Assembly: GCA_021818565.1 (NCBI GenBank) | Contig: JAKATV010000136.1 | Coordinates: 1-5,226, forward strand | Direction: 5' to 3' | Origin: Planctomycetota bacterium | GTDB lineage: Bacteria > Planctomycetota > Phycisphaerae > WQYP01 | Length of the DNA: 5,226 nt | Shown: in pieces, positions 4,591-5,226 of the stretch | How the letters are laid out: the number at the start of each line of letters is the position of its first letter | How positions within the stretch are numbered: the first letter of the stretch is position 1 | Position numbers and translations under genes: made by a program | Notes under the pieces: model-generated | What the model was told of the DNA's origin: nothing | The model's database searches: none | Seen by the model: only the letters and a program-made list of their open reading frames with translations

Positions 4591-5226
4591 TAGCGCCGGA
4601 AGTATTGGAACAGTGTCAGCGAATCATTGACTATCGCTTCAAGAATCTGCAACTGCTGGATGAAGCGCTCACGCATGCCTCATCATCACCCAATCGGCGC
4701 AGTTCCAATGAACGTCTGGAATTTCTGGGGGATGCGGTGCTGGGGTTGATTATCTGCCAGAGAGGCTATGAACAATTTCCCCAGTGGCTGGAAGGGCAAC
4801 TCACGATTCTTAAATCTTCGGTAGTGAGCCGCAAAACCTGTGCGGAAGTCAGCAACAGCCTTGGTCTGACCGACTTAATCCGCGTCGGTCCCGGCATGCA
4901 CAAGTCCGGGCGATTACCCGGCAGCCTGGCAGCTGGCGTATTTGAATCAGTGGTCGGGGCGATTTATCTGGATGGCGGTTTTGAAGCCGCCGGCAAATTT
5001 ATTCTCCGGCACATGCAGCCGTGGGTAGACCATTACGCCGATGGCGAGCATCAGTTGAATTTCAAGTCCATGCTTCAACAATACGCGCAAAGAGAATATG
5101 GCTGCACCCCGACGTATGAAGTACTTGCGGAAGAAGGCCCGGACCACAAAAAAACATTCCGCATACGGGTCAACATGGAGGGGCAATTTTACGAAGGCAC
5201 GCAAGGCCGAACCAAAAAGGAGGCCG
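4587..5226 (+). CDS. rnc: Ribonuclease III (3' end outside window)
   Basis: The 213 codons present encode a cytoplasmic double-strand-specific endoribonuclease that cuts rRNA precursors and structured mRNAs. The nuclease domain (about 5-150) has the signature NERLEFLGDAVLGL (41-54), with E45 and D49 at the positions of E. coli E41 and D45, then LEGQLTILKSSVVSR (68-82) and VFESVVGAIYLDGG (118-131) with E120 at the position of E. coli E117. The dsRNA-binding domain begins near 156 (LNFKSMLQQYAQ) and continues to TKKEA at the window edge, lacking its last helix. Odd: the residue three before E120 is Gly (G117), where E. coli has the metal-coordinating D114. I believe planctomycete homologues also vary here, but could not check. 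GGAG nine bases upstream supports the ATG chosen. It follows rluD in the same direction; whether it has its own promoter is unclear, since no convincing one was found in the 151-bp gap. Confidence 0.95.
   Translation, partial: MVAPEVLEQCQRIIDYRFKNLQLLDEALTHASSSPNRRSSNERLEFLGDAVLGLIICQRGYEQFPQWLEGQLTILKSSVVSRKTCAEVSNSLGLTDLIRVGPGMHKSGRLPGSLAAGVFESVVGAIYLDGGFEAAGKFILRHMQPWVDHYADGEHQLNFKSMLQQYAQREYGCTPTYEVLAEEGPDHKKTFRIRVNMEGQFYEGTQGRTKKEA

Overview
This window reads as a piece of a bacterial chromosome, most likely from a planctomycete (Phycisphaerae-like). That is an inference from protein style: a pseudopilin with the 'FTLIELLVVISIIALLIAILLPSLARAKELANR'-type N-terminus (residues 11-43) that is massively expanded in Planctomycetes/Verrucomicrobia, and an RNase III with a planctomycete-like catalytic core. 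Moderate GC, compact spacing and standard genetic code fit this. No database search was possible.

Layout. (1) Positions 1-701, minus strand: a type IV pilin/type II secretion-like pseudopilin whose C-terminus runs off the left edge. (2) 702-927: intergenic DNA holding two short tandem arrays of 7-bp units (832-859 and 891-918) on either side of a small palindrome. (3) 928-3223, minus strand: a tight three-gene operon in the order cysC (APS kinase), a PHP-domain phosphoesterase of the TrpH/YciV family, and cysH (APS/PAPS reductase). The cysC-PHP gap is 8 bp; PHP and cysH overlap by ATGA. (4) 3224-3397: a divergent control region with a good sigma70-like promoter for the cys operon and a -10 box placed so that the rluD transcript may start at its own ATG. 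(5) 3398-4435, plus strand: an RluC/RluD-type 23S rRNA pseudouridine synthase. (6) 4436-4586: a spacer with a nested inverted repeat and a duplicated translation-initiation-like segment. (7) 4587-5226, plus strand: RNase III (rnc), running off the right edge within its dsRNA-binding domain.

How the genes fit together. CysC phosphorylates adenylyl sulfate (APS) to PAPS; CysH reduces APS or PAPS to sulfite; reduction of PAPS releases 3'-phosphoadenosine 5'-phosphate (PAP), which inhibits the pathway and must be removed. The PHP protein lies between these two genes and belongs to the family containing a characterised 3',5'-nucleoside bisphosphate phosphatase, so the three genes plausibly form a self-contained 'make PAPS, reduce it, clear the PAP' cassette in which the PHP enzyme does the job usually given to CysQ. 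The plus-strand pair rluD-rnc is a ribosomal RNA modification/processing neighbourhood.

Points worth a second look: the PHP enzyme as the likely PAP phosphatase; a C-x4-C instead of C-x2-C second cysteine pair in CysH; a Gly in place of the usual Asp metal ligand in RNase III; the heptamer arrays; the possible leaderless rluD transcript; and the duplicated ribosome-binding/start segment before rnc. I see no CRISPR, tRNA, rRNA, insertion sequence or clearly novel multi-gene system.
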